Notes: generated from the letters alone by a model not told the origin. Shown: positions 6,466 to 15,088, numbered from the stretch's first letter. The stretch is 33,468 bases of DNA from an uncultured Lachnospiraceae bacterium (GCA_910585205.1 CAJUCC010000067.1:1-33468), one strand, 5' to 3'. Translations and numbers: made by a program.

Positions 6466-7911
6466 TTAAAATTTAGACAGATACTGATCGTAATCTTTAT
6501 ATGTCACCGTAACCCATCCGGTCGTCCCCGCAGTCTCATAATTCAGGCCGATCTCCATGCCGAGAGGTGTATAATAAGCGATCATACTGCTGCCGTCCTG
6601 CAGATATGCGGCCAGTTCTTCGTCGGTCAGTTCATCCAGATATTCCACCGTACCGTTCTGCTCCTCATTCCTTCTGCGGAATTCACTGGCAAACGTCTCG
6701 TCTATCTGAATCAGGCCGTCGTTGTCCAGTATAACGCCGTTTTTGACATCAATATTGATCGGATACAGATCCACAAGATACTGATCGTCCACGTTGACAT
6801 ATTCATCCATTACAACGCTGACAATATCGTCGTCATTGTAGGTCACATAAGAAGTAATATATACGGCATAACTGTCCCCGAACTCCGCATAATAGGAATC
6901 CTTTGCAAAGTCTTCCGCATAATAAAGGGCCACCGTTTCCAATGCCTCGTTCAGCTTATCGATATTGGGAATGTTCCCTTCCAGCTCCACATAATTAATC
7001 AGAATATCAATATCATTGTCGGGGTCTTCATTGGAATAGGACTTTGTTACAAAAGAATACCCTACGTCCTCGTTGATGGCGTTGCAGGGTCCATAATAGT
7101 ACGTGTCATCCGGGGAAGGCACATAAGCTTCGTCCCCGGACCAGTCACCCTCACCTTCTTCCGTGTCCTCCTCATTTTTCTGATGAAACCCACCGCCGCC
7201 GTCATTATCGTCAGACGGATACTCTCCCGTCATAAAATCCGTCGGATCCGCTTCCGCAAAATCCATAATCAATTTTCCATACACAAACGAAATCCCTATG
7301 GAAAATACGATATAGAGAATCGCAACAACAATACCGATTGTCACCCATACTTTGTTGTTTTTTGTGTTTTTTCTGACAGGCTGATAATAGCCCGGATTCT
7401 GGCCCGGATAACCTGGCTGCCCGTAATACGGATTCTGCTGACTCTGCCAGTACTGCTGATATTGCTGATACTGCCAGCTTTGCTGATTCTGGCCGGGCTG
7501 ATAAAAACCGGTCTGCTGGCCGCCCTGCCAGTCTGTCTGCTGCCCGTAATACGGCTGCTGATTCTGCGGCTGGCCGTAATACGACCCCTGTTGATTTTGC
7601 GGCTGGCCATAGTACGGCTGCTGTTGATTCTGCGGCTGGCCATAGTACGGCTCCTGCTGATTCTGCCCCTGGCTGTAATACGGCTCCTGCCGGCTTTGCG
7701 GCTGGCCATAATATGGCTCCTGCGGCGGCGGGCCGGACTGCTCCTGCGGCTGACCGTTGCTGCCGTAACCGGGCTGCTGCTCCTGCGGATAATGCTGCGA
7801 AGAGTATACCCCCTGTTCCCGCTGTGCCGCGCATTCCGGACAGACCCCGTTCTCCATCAGGGAACCGCAACGCGGACAAAAACTGTATTTTTCCTCTGTT
7901 TGATGATCCAT
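6466..7911 (-). CDS. Zinc-ribbon membrane protein with Gln/Tyr-rich tandem repeats and an extracytoplasmic domain
   Basis: Domains in order: a zinc ribbon with C12, C15, C24 and C27 (CPRC...CPEC); a Gln/Tyr/Pro/Gly-rich low-complexity region from about 44 to 178, including five 11-residue repeats of the type QEPYYGQPQNQ at 64-118; one transmembrane helix at about 187-211; an acidic Gly/Asp/Glu linker; and an outer domain of about 220 residues, rich in Asp and Tyr. The outer domain resembles DUF3298/RsiV-like domains in its late pattern (FASEFRRRNEEQ..., IAYYTPLGMEIGLNYE), but this is a loose match. Topology would put the ribbon and repeats in the cytoplasm. The start at 7911 has GGGAGGA upstream; a start at 7971 would overlap cinA. 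The gene ends the yicC-cinA operon. Function is unknown; a sensor or assembly role is guesswork. Confidence 0.85.
   Translation of the reverse strand: MDHQTEEKYSFCPRCGSLMENGVCPECAAQREQGVYSSQHYPQEQQPGYGSNGQPQEQSGPPPQEPYYGQPQSRQEPYYSQGQNQQEPYYGQPQNQQQPYYGQPQNQQGSYYGQPQNQQPYYGQQTDWQGGQQTGFYQPGQNQQSWQYQQYQQYWQSQQNPYYGQPGYPGQNPGYYQPVRKNTKNNKVWVTIGIVVAILYIVFSIGISFVYGKLIMDFAEADPTDFMTGEYPSDDNDGGGGFHQKNEEDTEEGEGDWSGDEAYVPSPDDTYYYGPCNAINEDVGYSFVTKSYSNEDPDNDIDILINYVELEGNIPNIDKLNEALETVALYYAEDFAKDSYYAEFGDSYAVYITSYVTYNDDDIVSVVMDEYVNVDDQYLVDLYPINIDVKNGVILDNDGLIQIDETFASEFRRRNEEQNGTVEYLDELTDEELAAYLQDGSSMIAYYTPLGMEIGLNYETAGTTGWVTVTYKDYDQYLSKF
7558..7722 (-). repeat. Five in-frame 33-bp tandem repeats encoding the QxPYYGQPQNQ unit
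   Basis: Residues 64-118 of the zinc-ribbon protein form five consecutive 11-residue units (QEPYYGQPQSR, QEPYYSQGQNQ, QEPYYGQPQNQ, QQPYYGQPQNQ, QGSYYGQPQNQ), followed by a decayed sixth. The DNA is correspondingly repetitive in 33-bp steps, so copy number is likely to vary between strains by slippage. Confidence 0.9.
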
Positions 7912-7931
7912 ACGCTTCCTCCCGATGTCAC

Positions 7932-9191
7932 TCAGCGGAATGTTGTTTCGCTGTAATACTCCAGAATACACTGACGCATCAGCGTAAGCGCCGCCGTGAC
8001 ACTGTTTTCACGAACTTTTCTCCGATTACCCGAAAAGTTATACTCTTTGACCTTAACCTTACCCCGCACACTGCAGGCAATATAGACAAGTCCCACCGGT
8101 TTGTGCGCACTGCCGCCGTCCGGCCCCGCAATTCCCGTAACCGCTACCGCCACATCCGCCTTCGTGGAAAGCGCCGCCCCTTTTGCCATCTGCTTTGCCA
8201 CATTTTCACTGACCGCACCGTATTTGTCCAGGGAAGGCTTCTTTACACCCAACAGCTTATGCTTCGCTTTATTGGAATATGTAACCTGTCCCGACTTAAA
8301 CACCTCAGAGACACCCGGAACGCTTGTCAGCATGGCGGACAGCAGCCCTCCCGTGCAGGATTCCGCCGTCGTAACGGTGAGATGATTTGCCAGAAGCAGA
8401 TTAACCACCGCCTGTTCCAGTGTCACTTCCGTGTCTGTTGTATATACATTCATGCCAAACCGGTTTTTCAGTTCCTTCACAACCGGTTTAATCATCTTTT
8501 TGGCCTCTTTTTCTCCCGGCGCACGGGCCGTAATCCGCAGATGTACCTCGCCCGGCTTCGCATAAGGCGCTATCGTAGGATTATCCTGTCCGGCAATCAG
8601 ATCGGCAACCATCGTCTCCGCCTTACTCTCACCGATTCCGCACAATTTGACAGTCTGCGAATAAATCACACCCGGTTCCATGCGGGAGAGATACGGACGA
8701 ACGACAGATTCAAACATCGGAACCAGCTCTCCCGGCGGACCGGGCAGCAGAATCACACGTTTGTCATCCGATTCCATAATAATCCCCGGCGCCGTGCCGT
8801 TCTCATTGTCCAGCACAATCGCCCCCACAGGCACCATCGCCTGTTTCCAGTTATTGTCCGTCATCTCAATTTTCCGTCTGGTAAAGTACTCCTGCAGCCG
8901 TTTCCGGGAATGGGCATCCATCTGCAGTTCCTTTCCCATAACGCGAGCCGCCACCTCTTTGGTCAGATCATCCTGTGTCGGCCCCAGACCGCCGGAAAGA
9001 ATCACAATATCGCTGCGGGAAAGCGCCGTCTGCAGTGTCTGCATCAGCCGTCCTTCATTATCCCCGACAACAGTCTGGTAATAGCAGGAAAGACCCAGAT
9101 CCGCGCATTGCTGCGCCAGATAAGCGGCGTTGGTGTTTACGATATTGCCAAGCAAAAGTTCCGTTCCCACTGCGATCAGTTCTACGGTCAT
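7932..9191 (-). CDS. cinA: CinA: competence/damage-inducible protein with C-terminal nicotinamide-nucleotide amidase domain
   Basis: The N-terminal half (about residues 1-170) is the molybdopterin-binding-like COG1058 domain, with GTELLLG near the start and the conserved SGGLGPTQDDLT motif. This part in other bacteria hydrolyses ADP-ribose-type pyrophosphates. The C-terminal half (about 260-415) is the PncC-type amidase, with TTAESCTGGLLSAMLTSVPG and AVTGIAGPDGG, which converts NMN to nicotinate mononucleotide. The full two-domain length of 419 residues is normal. It follows pgsA by 2 bp and has GGAGG upstream. The order pgsA-cinA-recA is kept as in Bacillus, here with one extra gene before recA. 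Confidence 0.96.
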   Translation of the reverse strand: MTVELIAVGTELLLGNIVNTNAAYLAQQCADLGLSCYYQTVVGDNEGRLMQTLQTALSRSDIVILSGGLGPTQDDLTKEVAARVMGKELQMDAHSRKRLQEYFTRRKIEMTDNNWKQAMVPVGAIVLDNENGTAPGIIMESDDKRVILLPGPPGELVPMFESVVRPYLSRMEPGVIYSQTVKLCGIGESKAETMVADLIAGQDNPTIAPYAKPGEVHLRITARAPGEKEAKKMIKPVVKELKNRFGMNVYTTDTEVTLEQAVVNLLLANHLTVTTAESCTGGLLSAMLTSVPGVSEVFKSGQVTYSNKAKHKLLGVKKPSLDKYGAVSENVAKQMAKGAALSTKADVAVAVTGIAGPDGGSAHKPVGLVYIACSVRGKVKVKEYNFSGNRRKVRENSVTAALTLMRQCILEYYSETTFR

Positions 9192-9193
9192 CG

Positions 9194-9733
9194 CTATTTA
9201 TCCTCCATAAATACCTGTCTGTTTTTTACCATATAATCGCCCAGCGATACGATCGTCAAAGCAACGGCAATCCATGTAATAACACGCGTTATGATTACCA
9301 GAGCGCCAATATCCGCAATCAGCAGACAGATCATTACCATCTGAAACGTCGTTTTGTACTTGCCCCAGTAACTTGCCGCAATCACAATGCCGTTATCCGC
9401 CGCAATCTGCCGCAGACCGCTGATAATAAACTCGCGGCTGATAATCACGATCACAATCCACGCTTCCAGCCTCCCCATTGCCGTCAGGCAGATCAGAGCG
9501 GCGCTTACAAGCATCTTGTCGGCCAGCGGATCCATCAGCTTGCCGAAATTTGTCACCAGATTGTACTTTCTGGCAATCTTTCCGTCCAGCAGATCCGTCA
9601 GACTGGCCGTGATAAAAATACCGAGCGCAATCCATTTGTACGAGTATTCCGCGCCGGAAAGCAGCATAAACGCCACAAAAAACGGTATCAGTATCACGCG
9701 CAGCATCGTCAGCTTATTCGGCAAATTCATCAT
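9194..9733 (-). CDS. pgsA: CDP-diacylglycerol-glycerol-3-phosphate 3-phosphatidyltransferase
   Basis: PgsA makes phosphatidylglycerol phosphate, the committed step to phosphatidylglycerol in the membrane. The 179-residue protein has several membrane helices and the complete CDP-alcohol phosphotransferase motif from D50-G51 through A54-R55 and G64 to D68 and D72. The two ATG codons at the start are adjacent; GGAGAG is well placed for either. It overlaps the end of rimO by 20 bp, which suggests translational coupling, and is followed by cinA after 2 bp. Confidence 0.96.
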   Translation of the reverse strand: MMNLPNKLTMLRVILIPFFVAFMLLSGAEYSYKWIALGIFITASLTDLLDGKIARKYNLVTNFGKLMDPLADKMLVSAALICLTAMGRLEAWIVIVIISREFIISGLRQIAADNGIVIAASYWGKYKTTFQMVMICLLIADIGALVIITRVITWIAVALTIVSLGDYMVKNRQVFMEDK

Positions 9734-11060
9734 ATATCTCTCCTGTCAAATCATATTCGTGAAAGCCCGTCACCCGTGCTTTTACCAGTGTCCCGCTGAT
9801 TAATTCCCTGTCCGCCTGTAAAAATAACAGTCCGTCCACATCCGGGGCATCCCGGTATGTTCTGGCGATATAGACATCTTCTTCCGGCAATCGTCCCACA
9901 ATAAACGCGTCCAGCACCGGTCTGCCTTCCGCCAGCTCCTGCGCCTTCTCAAACGCAATGGCCTGCTGCAGTTCCATCAGCTCATCCCGTCGGGAAACCT
10001 TTACCGCTTCCGGTATCTGCTCCGCCATCAAAGCCGCGGGTGTCCCTTCCTCCGGAGAATAGGTGAAAACACCAAGTCTGTCAAACTCCGTCTCATTGAC
10101 AAAGCGGTATAACGCCTCGTAATCTTCCTGCGTTTCGCCCGGAAATCCGGTAATCAGCGTTGTGCGCAGACATATATCGGGAATCCTCCTGCGCAGCGTT
10201 CCGATAATCTCCCGCAAATCTTCCGCCGTTGTCCTTCTTCCCATCCGCTTTAACACGAGGTCACTGGCATGCTGAACCGGTATGTCCAGATAATGGCATA
10301 TCTTGTCCTCGGACTGTATAACGGCAATCAGCTCATCCGTAATCTCCTCCGGGTAACAGTAAAGCAGGCGAATCCACTGCAGGCCTTCGATCCGGCATAA
10401 TCTGCGCAATAATTCCGGCAGACTCTTCCTGCCGTATAAATCCGCACCGTACAGTGTCGTTTCCTGCGCCACCAATATCAACTCCCGCACACCCGCCTGC
10501 GCCAGTGTCTCCGCCTCTGCCAGCAGCGCTTCCATCGGAACGCTCCGGTACTTTCCGCGTATATGGGGAATGATACAATAGGTACAGTGTTTGTCACAGC
10601 CCTCTGCAATTTTCAGATATGCATATCCGCCGGCGGTCGTGACGACACGCCCGTCTTTATGCGCCCCCTGCGGTGCGTTCAGATCGGCAAAGCAGTTGCG
10701 GCCGCTCCCCGCGAGCACGTCTTCCACCACATCCGCAATTTTGTCAATGGCCGCCGTGCCCAAAACGGCATCCACTTCCGGAATTTCCGCCTGAATCTCT
10801 TCCCGGTAACGCTCGGCAAGACAGCCCGTCACAATCAGTACCCGCAGCCTGCCGGACGTTTTCAGTTCTGCCGTCTCCAGGATACTCTGAATGCTTTCTT
10901 CCTTGGCATCGTTGATAAAACAGCATGTATTAATCACGGCTATGTCCGCCGCTTCCCGGTCATCCGTAAAGGCATATCCCCGTTTTGCCAGCGTGCCGAG
11001 CATCGCCTCCGAATCCACCAGATTTTTATCACATCCAAGTGATATAAAATATATCGTCAT
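9714..11060 (-). CDS. rimO: Ribosomal protein S12 methylthiotransferase RimO
   Basis: RimO is a radical-SAM enzyme that adds a methylthio group to an aspartate of ribosomal protein S12. The 448-residue protein has the N-terminal MTTase domain with cluster-binding cysteines C10 (ISLGCDKNLVDSE), C46/C47 (NTCCF) and C80 (VTGC). The radical-SAM CxxxCxxC is at C155, C159 and C162 (EGCDKHCTYC). A TRAM-like tail covers about the last 65 residues. The LGCDKNLVDSE opening is typical of RimO, in contrast to MiaB. It sits 9 bp after rpoZ and overlaps pgsA by 20 bp. Confidence 0.95.
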   Translation of the reverse strand: MTIYFISLGCDKNLVDSEAMLGTLAKRGYAFTDDREAADIAVINTCCFINDAKEESIQSILETAELKTSGRLRVLIVTGCLAERYREEIQAEIPEVDAVLGTAAIDKIADVVEDVLAGSGRNCFADLNAPQGAHKDGRVVTTAGGYAYLKIAEGCDKHCTYCIIPHIRGKYRSVPMEALLAEAETLAQAGVRELILVAQETTLYGADLYGRKSLPELLRRLCRIEGLQWIRLLYCYPEEITDELIAVIQSEDKICHYLDIPVQHASDLVLKRMGRRTTAEDLREIIGTLRRRIPDICLRTTLITGFPGETQEDYEALYRFVNETEFDRLGVFTYSPEEGTPAALMAEQIPEAVKVSRRDELMELQQAIAFEKAQELAEGRPVLDAFIVGRLPEEDVYIARTYRDAPDVDGLLFLQADRELISGTLVKARVTGFHEYDLTGEIYDEFAE

Positions 11061-11069
11061 CGCGCACCC

Positions 11070-11303
11070 TTATGCTTCCTCATTGAGGATTTTAATCCGG
11101 GATTCATTCAGCTCTTCAATCGCGGTTGAAAGCGGTTTTCCGCTCTCACAGTCCGCATAGGCATCTTCCCCGGAAATCAACTGACGGGCCCGCTTGGAAG
11201 CCGCCATAACAATCGAATACCGGCTGTTGACAACCGGCGCTTCTCCTTCTTCTACCTCACTGTTTACCACTTTCATTAAATCGGAATACGATGGATGTAA
11301 CAT
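11070..11303 (-). CDS. rpoZ: RNA polymerase omega subunit
   Basis: The 77-residue protein helps fold and assemble the beta-prime subunit of RNA polymerase. The conserved region VVNSRYSIVMAASKRARQLI is intact, as is the KPLSTAIEEL segment. The start at 11303 is supported by AAGGAGAG and by the family length; an upstream in-frame start would add about 39 unrelated residues from within gmk. The start codon shares one base with the gmk stop (TGATG), a classic coupling arrangement, and gmk-rpoZ is a standard Bacillota pair. Confidence 0.94.
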   Translation of the reverse strand: MLHPSYSDLMKVVNSEVEEGEAPVVNSRYSIVMAASKRARQLISGEDAYADCESGKPLSTAIEELNESRIKILNEEA

Positions 11304-11938
11304 CAATTCTCTCCTTTCACCAATTCCTCTAATTCTGATCTGATATGATCTATAAATGCCTCCTGTCGAACAGGCGCGCTGTGCGCTCCCTGAATCAACA
11401 TATGCATCTGACCGACACACGCATCCAGATCATCGTTGACAACAAGATAATCGTATGCTTCAATGCCTTCTGCCTCTTCGGCAGCCCGCCGCAGCCGCGC
11501 ATCAATCACCTCCTGCGTCTCTGTCCCGCGCCCGGACAGCCTGCGCCGCAGCTCTTTGATACTCGGCGGTGTCACAAACAGGAGCAGCGCCGACGGAAAT
11601 CGTTCTTTTATCGTCAACGCCCCCTGTATCTCAATCTCCAAAATCACATCCCGGCCCGCCGCAAGCTGTTTATCCACATACTCTGCCGGGGTCCCGTAAT
11701 AGTTGCCGCAGTACGACGCGTGCTCGATCAGTCCGCCGTCTGCAATTTTCCGCTCAAATTCTTCCCGGGAAACAAAGAAATATTCCCTGCCGTCCGTCTC
11801 GCCCGGCCTGGGTGCTCTGGTCGTCATGGAAACGGACAGCGCGTACTCTTCGTATGTCCTGACAAGCTGCTTCATCAGCGTTCCCTTGCCCGCGCCTGAA
11901 AATCCCGATACCACCACCAAAATCCCCTTACGCTTCAT
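11303..11938 (-). CDS. gmk: Guanylate kinase
   Basis: Gmk phosphorylates GMP to GDP with ATP. The 211-residue protein has the P-loop GFSGAGKGT near residue 10, the GMP-binding stretch TTRAPRPGETDGREYFFVSRE, and the LEIEIQGA motif. The start at 11938 overlaps the last 11 bp of remA (ATGAAGCGTAA). A longer in-frame start at 12004 would lie inside remA and adds a basic tail not seen in the family. It overlaps rpoZ by one base. Confidence 0.96.
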   Translation of the reverse strand: MKRKGILVVVSGFSGAGKGTLMKQLVRTYEEYALSVSMTTRAPRPGETDGREYFFVSREEFERKIADGGLIEHASYCGNYYGTPAEYVDKQLAAGRDVILEIEIQGALTIKERFPSALLLFVTPPSIKELRRRLSGRGTETQEVIDARLRRAAEEAEGIEAYDYLVVNDDLDACVGQMHMLIQGAHSAPVRQEAFIDHIRSELEELVKGEN

Positions 11939-12188
11939 CCTCTTCCACCTTTTCTGTCTGTGCTCTGTTTGCAATCGTCTCCGGCAGAAGCGCCGACAGG
12001 ACAATCTGACTGTTTTCCATCACGAGCACTGCCTTTGTCTTTCTGCCCTGTGTGGCGTCAATGGCCGCGCCGCTCTCTTTCGCCCGCTGCACCATTCGTC
12101 TGACCGGCGCAGAATCGGGCGTAACAATCGCTATGATTTTTCCTGTATTTACAATATTGCCAAATCCGATATGAATTAAGTGACTCAC
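11928..12188 (-). CDS. remA: RemA/DUF370 family DNA-binding regulator
   Basis: RemA in Bacillus subtilis is an octameric DNA-binding activator of matrix and osmoprotection genes; in other Bacillota its targets are less known. The 86-residue protein shows the family signature throughout: HIGFGNIVNTGKIIAIVTPD, SAPVRRMVQRAKE and IDATQGRKTKAVLVM. It starts with GTG and has only a modest ribosome site (AAGACGG/GAAAGAG), so translation may depend on coupling with yicC, whose stop is 14 bp upstream. The position between yicC and gmk is conserved across Bacillota and supports the call. Confidence 0.94.
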   Translation of the reverse strand: MSHLIHIGFGNIVNTGKIIAIVTPDSAPVRRMVQRAKESGAAIDATQGRKTKAVLVMENSQIVLSALLPETIANRAQTEKVEEDEA

Positions 12189-12202
12189 GCTCTTTCACCG
12201 TC

Positions 12203-13081
12203 TTATTCAATGTTTTGTATCTGTTCCCGTACCTTTTCAATTTCGGTTTTCAGCTCAATCGCCCGGCCCGAAATCTCCAGATCCACGGTCTTGGAAAGAA
12301 TGGTATTGGCCTCCCGGTTCATCTCCTGTGCGATGAAATCGAGCTTACGTCCGATACTGCCGCCGCCGGCCAGCGTTTCCCGCGTCTGCGCAATATGACT
12401 TCTGAGCCGCACAAGCTCCTCGTCCACACACACCTTGTCGGCAAATATGGTCACTTCCGTCAACAGCCGCGCTTCGTCAACACGCGTGTCTTCCAGCAGT
12501 TCCCGTACCTTCTCCCGCAGCCTTTCCCGGTACTGCGTGATAAGCAGCGGCGAACGCCCGGTGATAAAATCCACATGTTCCAGCATATTGTCCAGTTTGC
12601 CTGCCAGATCTTTCTGCAGATTAGCGCCCTCCGAAATTCTCGTCTGTACAAAGTTTTCCGCCGCGCCGCAGACCGCTTTCTCAAGCCCTTTCCAGAGTTC
12701 TTCCTCGTCCATCGTCTGCTCTTCCATCGTAAACACCTCCGGATACCGCGACAATGTCGAGACACGAATGTCATTTTCCAGTGAAAATTCCTCCGCCATC
12801 CGGTTCAGATATTGCAGGTATTCCTGTGCAAGCTCTCTGTTGTATTTGACACACAGGTTATTTTCCGTAAAATCCTCATACGTGATAAAAATATCCACTT
12901 TTCCCCGTTCAATATACTGTTTGAGCAAACTTCTGATCGCGGATTCGAAGAAATTCAGCTTCTTCGGCATCTTGATATTCACATCCAGATACCTGTGATT
13001 CACACCCTTCATTTCCACCGTAAACTTGCGTTTTGTTTCGGAAATCTCACACCTTCCGAACCCCGTCATGCTTTTTATCAT
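12203..13081 (-). CDS. yicC: YicC/YloC family endoribonuclease
   Basis: YicC-family proteins have been reported to be endoribonucleases acting on RNA in E. coli and Bacillus; the precise role here is not known. The protein has the characteristic N-terminus IKSMTGFGR and VNHRYLDVNIKMP, and the C-terminal DUF1732 region with FIAQEMNREANTILSK. I chose the ATG at 13081 (292 residues) because family members begin at this methionine. An ATG at 13090 is three codons upstream, but its possible ribosome site (AAGAAGGG) is only one base away, too close. It is the first gene of a long operon transcribed from the promoter at 13144-13172. Confidence 0.93.
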   Translation of the reverse strand: MIKSMTGFGRCEISETKRKFTVEMKGVNHRYLDVNIKMPKKLNFFESAIRSLLKQYIERGKVDIFITYEDFTENNLCVKYNRELAQEYLQYLNRMAEEFSLENDIRVSTLSRYPEVFTMEEQTMDEEELWKGLEKAVCGAAENFVQTRISEGANLQKDLAGKLDNMLEHVDFITGRSPLLITQYRERLREKVRELLEDTRVDEARLLTEVTIFADKVCVDEELVRLRSHIAQTRETLAGGGSIGRKLDFIAQEMNREANTILSKTVDLEISGRAIELKTEIEKVREQIQNIE

Positions 13082-13143
13082 CCCGTACATACCCTTCTTC
13101 CATTGTATTTCCTGCGAAAGTACTTTTGGATATACTATTTTTC

Positions 13144-13172
13144 ATTATAGAACAAGAACCCTGTCCAGTCAA
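13144..13172 (-). promoter_or_regulatory. Sigma-A promoter of the yicC-cinA operon
   Basis: TTGACT (13167-13172), a 17-bp spacer and perfect TATAAT (13144-13149) on the minus strand. The -35 hexamer overlaps the stop codon of the MATE gene, so there is no room for a terminator and MATE transcripts may read into this operon. Confidence 0.8.
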
Positions 13173-14524
13173 GAAACGGCGAACGGTTTGATATATTTTT
13201 TATATGTCAGCCAAAACAGCGCCGCCGCCAGTGCCACAGACAGATAATCCGTAACAGGCTGTGCCAGCGCAAGCGTCTGCGCCGTGTGCAGCGCGGCATG
13301 AAACGCAGACAAAATCGGAATATACAAAATACCCTGCCGGCTGACCGACAGTATCAGCGCCGGAACCGCCGCGCCCGTGGACTGGATCGCATTAATCAGG
13401 ACAAATAAAATACCCATAACCGGTCCCGACAAAATATAAATGCGGGAAAAAGACATGCTGAATCCGAACGCGTCCGCATTGTCCAAAAACGCCGTTACAA
13501 GCGGCCCCGCTCCGCAATAACAGACCGCCGTCATAACCATACTCAGCCCGAACGCCAGCAAAAGCGAAAAGCGCAGCACTTCCATATACCGTCTGCCGTT
13601 CCCCGCGCCGTAACAGTAGCCCAGAAGCGGCTGAATTCCTGTTCCAAGCCCGATCAGCAGCATAACCACGATCATATTGACCTTCATCGCCACGCCCAGA
13701 CCGGCAAGCGCCATATCGCCGTAGCCTGCCATCAGATTGTTTACGATAATATTGGATGTACTCATCAAAATGCTGTTCAGGGAAGCCGGGATCCCGATTG
13801 CCAGTACACCGGCCGCCACACCGCCCGCGATACGATAGTCCGCCGGTTTTACGGACAGGATCGTCTTTTTCGAAAGCAAATGACAGACATAAAAGACGGC
13901 GGAAATCAGATTGCCAAGTGTCGTCGCAATAGCGGCGCCCGCCACATTCCAGTGCAGTCCCAGTATCAGAATCGGATCGAGCACAATATTCATCATATTG
14001 CCGAATATCATCCCGGCCATCGCAATCCGGGCATTGCCCTCCGCCCGGATAATATTGCTGAAGCTGTTGCTGACAATCAGAAAAGGAATGCCGGCCGCCA
14101 CGATATTCAGATATTGCACCGTATAATCCATTGTCTCCGCGCTGGCGCCGATCAGCCGGCAGAGCGGCTCCACAAAAATCCAGATCAGCGCCATGGACAC
14201 CGTGCCGATCACCAGACCACTCCAAAAACAAAACGACGACGTATTTTTCGCCTTTTCCTCATTGCCCTCCCCGAGCATCCTCGAAATCAGAGAAGTGCCG
14301 CCGATGCCAAACAGCATCCCGACTGCCATAAAAAACAAAAAAGCCGGCGTCGCCACAGAGACAGCCGCCACCATATAGGCATCTTTCGTGCGTCCGATAA
14401 AAAACGTATCCGCCAGATTGTACAGCAGCACCATAATCATACTAATAATCGACGGTACAATATTACTGATGACCGCCCTGGATACCGGTGCATTTTGAAA
14501 TATTTCTGTTGTCTTATCTTCCAT
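13169..14524 (-). CDS. MATE family multidrug/metabolite exporter
   Basis: The 451-residue protein has about twelve hydrophobic segments in two homologous halves, as expected for MATE exporters that use Na+ or H+ gradients to expel cationic compounds. The N-terminal helix contains the family segment LYNLADTFFIGR; NSFSNIIRAEGNARIAM and LGTGIQPLLGYCYGAGN are the usual conserved stretches of the two halves. It overlaps the upstream marR gene by 11 bp, so the two are one transcription unit and this exporter is probably the target controlled by that repressor. The substrate is not predictable. Confidence 0.93.
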   Translation of the reverse strand: MEDKTTEIFQNAPVSRAVISNIVPSIISMIMVLLYNLADTFFIGRTKDAYMVAAVSVATPAFLFFMAVGMLFGIGGTSLISRMLGEGNEEKAKNTSSFCFWSGLVIGTVSMALIWIFVEPLCRLIGASAETMDYTVQYLNIVAAGIPFLIVSNSFSNIIRAEGNARIAMAGMIFGNMMNIVLDPILILGLHWNVAGAAIATTLGNLISAVFYVCHLLSKKTILSVKPADYRIAGGVAAGVLAIGIPASLNSILMSTSNIIVNNLMAGYGDMALAGLGVAMKVNMIVVMLLIGLGTGIQPLLGYCYGAGNGRRYMEVLRFSLLLAFGLSMVMTAVCYCGAGPLVTAFLDNADAFGFSMSFSRIYILSGPVMGILFVLINAIQSTGAAVPALILSVSRQGILYIPILSAFHAALHTAQTLALAQPVTDYLSVALAAALFWLTYKKYIKPFAVS

Positions 14525-14957
14525 TCCAATCTCCTTCCTTCAGGTTCCGATACAGCTTCGCCAGAAGCCGCTGCAACACCGCTCTCTCCTCGCAGCTCAT
14601 CCCGGTAAGCATAATACCGTCCACTTCGGATTTGATGCGTTCCATCTCCTCCGTCAGCATATGCCCGCTCTCCGTCAGCCGGATTTCCCGCAGACGACTG
14701 CCCGGTTTCTTTTCCGCGCGTGCAATCAGTCCCTTCTTTTCCAAAAGTTTTACCACATGGAGAATACTCGTATGTTTGACATCGAAAAACTGCGCCATCT
14801 CGGAAAGCGTTCCCGTTTTTTCCCCTTTCTGCCGGAGATACAACAGCGCTTCCAACTGCGTCCCTGTCAGGCTATAGCGTTTCAGATCGCTGTTTTTTCC
14901 CCGTTCCAGATGATTATGAATCTTTTTCAGATAGCTTCCGATCTCATTTCCTTCCAT
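14514..14957 (-). CDS. MarR family transcriptional regulator
   Basis: The 147-residue protein has the winged-helix fold of MarR repressors: SLTGTQLEALLYLRQKGE, then TLSEMAQFFDVKHTSILHVV as the recognition region, and the wing KKGLIARAEKKPGSRLREI. Such proteins release DNA on binding small, often phenolic, ligands. The start at 14957 has GGAGGGG upstream; a longer frame to 15074 crosses the promoter and operator. A perfect 18-bp palindrome at 14972-14989 lies directly between its -10 hexamer and start codon, so autorepression is likely. MATE follows with an 11-bp overlap. Confidence 0.93.
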   Translation of the reverse strand: MEGNEIGSYLKKIHNHLERGKNSDLKRYSLTGTQLEALLYLRQKGEKTGTLSEMAQFFDVKHTSILHVVKLLEKKGLIARAEKKPGSRLREIRLTESGHMLTEEMERIKSEVDGIMLTGMSCEERAVLQRLLAKLYRNLKEGDWNGR

Positions 14958-14971
14958 AGTTCCCCTCCATG

Positions 14972-14989
14972 TATGTAGCATGCTACATA
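14972..14989. promoter_or_regulatory. 18-bp perfect palindromic operator of marR
   Basis: TATGTAGCATGCTACATA is fully self-complementary. It touches the -10 hexamer (14989-14994) of the marR promoter and ends 14 bp before the start codon. That is the standard position for an autoregulatory MarR site. Confidence 0.8.
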
Positions 14990-15017
14990 TCTTATCCCGA
15001 TTTGAAAAAGAATGCAA
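14989..15017 (-). promoter_or_regulatory. Promoter of marR-MATE
   Basis: TTGCAT (15012-15017), a 17-bp spacer and TAAGAT (14989-14994) on the minus strand, immediately upstream of the palindromic operator. Confidence 0.6.
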
Positions 15018-15034
15018 GTGTTTTTTTCCTCCAT

Positions 15035-15063
15035 TTGCATATTTCCGCAAAATGATGTACGAT
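15035..15063 (+). promoter_or_regulatory. Possible promoter of the SGNH hydrolase gene
   Basis: TTGCAT (15035-15040), 17 bp and TACGAT (15058-15063) on the plus strand. The start codon at 15089 is 25 bp further on. The hexamers are imperfect. Confidence 0.45.
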
Positions 15064-15088
15064 ACTAATAGCAAGAGGAGGTGTTATC

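Noticed and set aside
7543..7770. CRISPR-like array in the repeat region of the zinc-ribbon gene
   Set aside because: The 33-bp units are contiguous, in frame and without unique spacers; they encode a protein repeat.
6304..7956. Plus-strand open frame of 550 codons opposite the zinc-ribbon gene, with Leu/Ile/Arg repeats
   Set aside because: The repeats are the reverse reading of the Gln/Tyr repeat; the minus-strand frame has a zinc ribbon, membrane helix and good start, so this one is a shadow.
11303..12004. Extended gmk and extended rpoZ reading frames (starts at 12004 and 11420)
   Set aside because: The extra N-terminal residues come from the upstream genes and are absent from the families; the shorter starts have ribosome sites or coupling overlaps.
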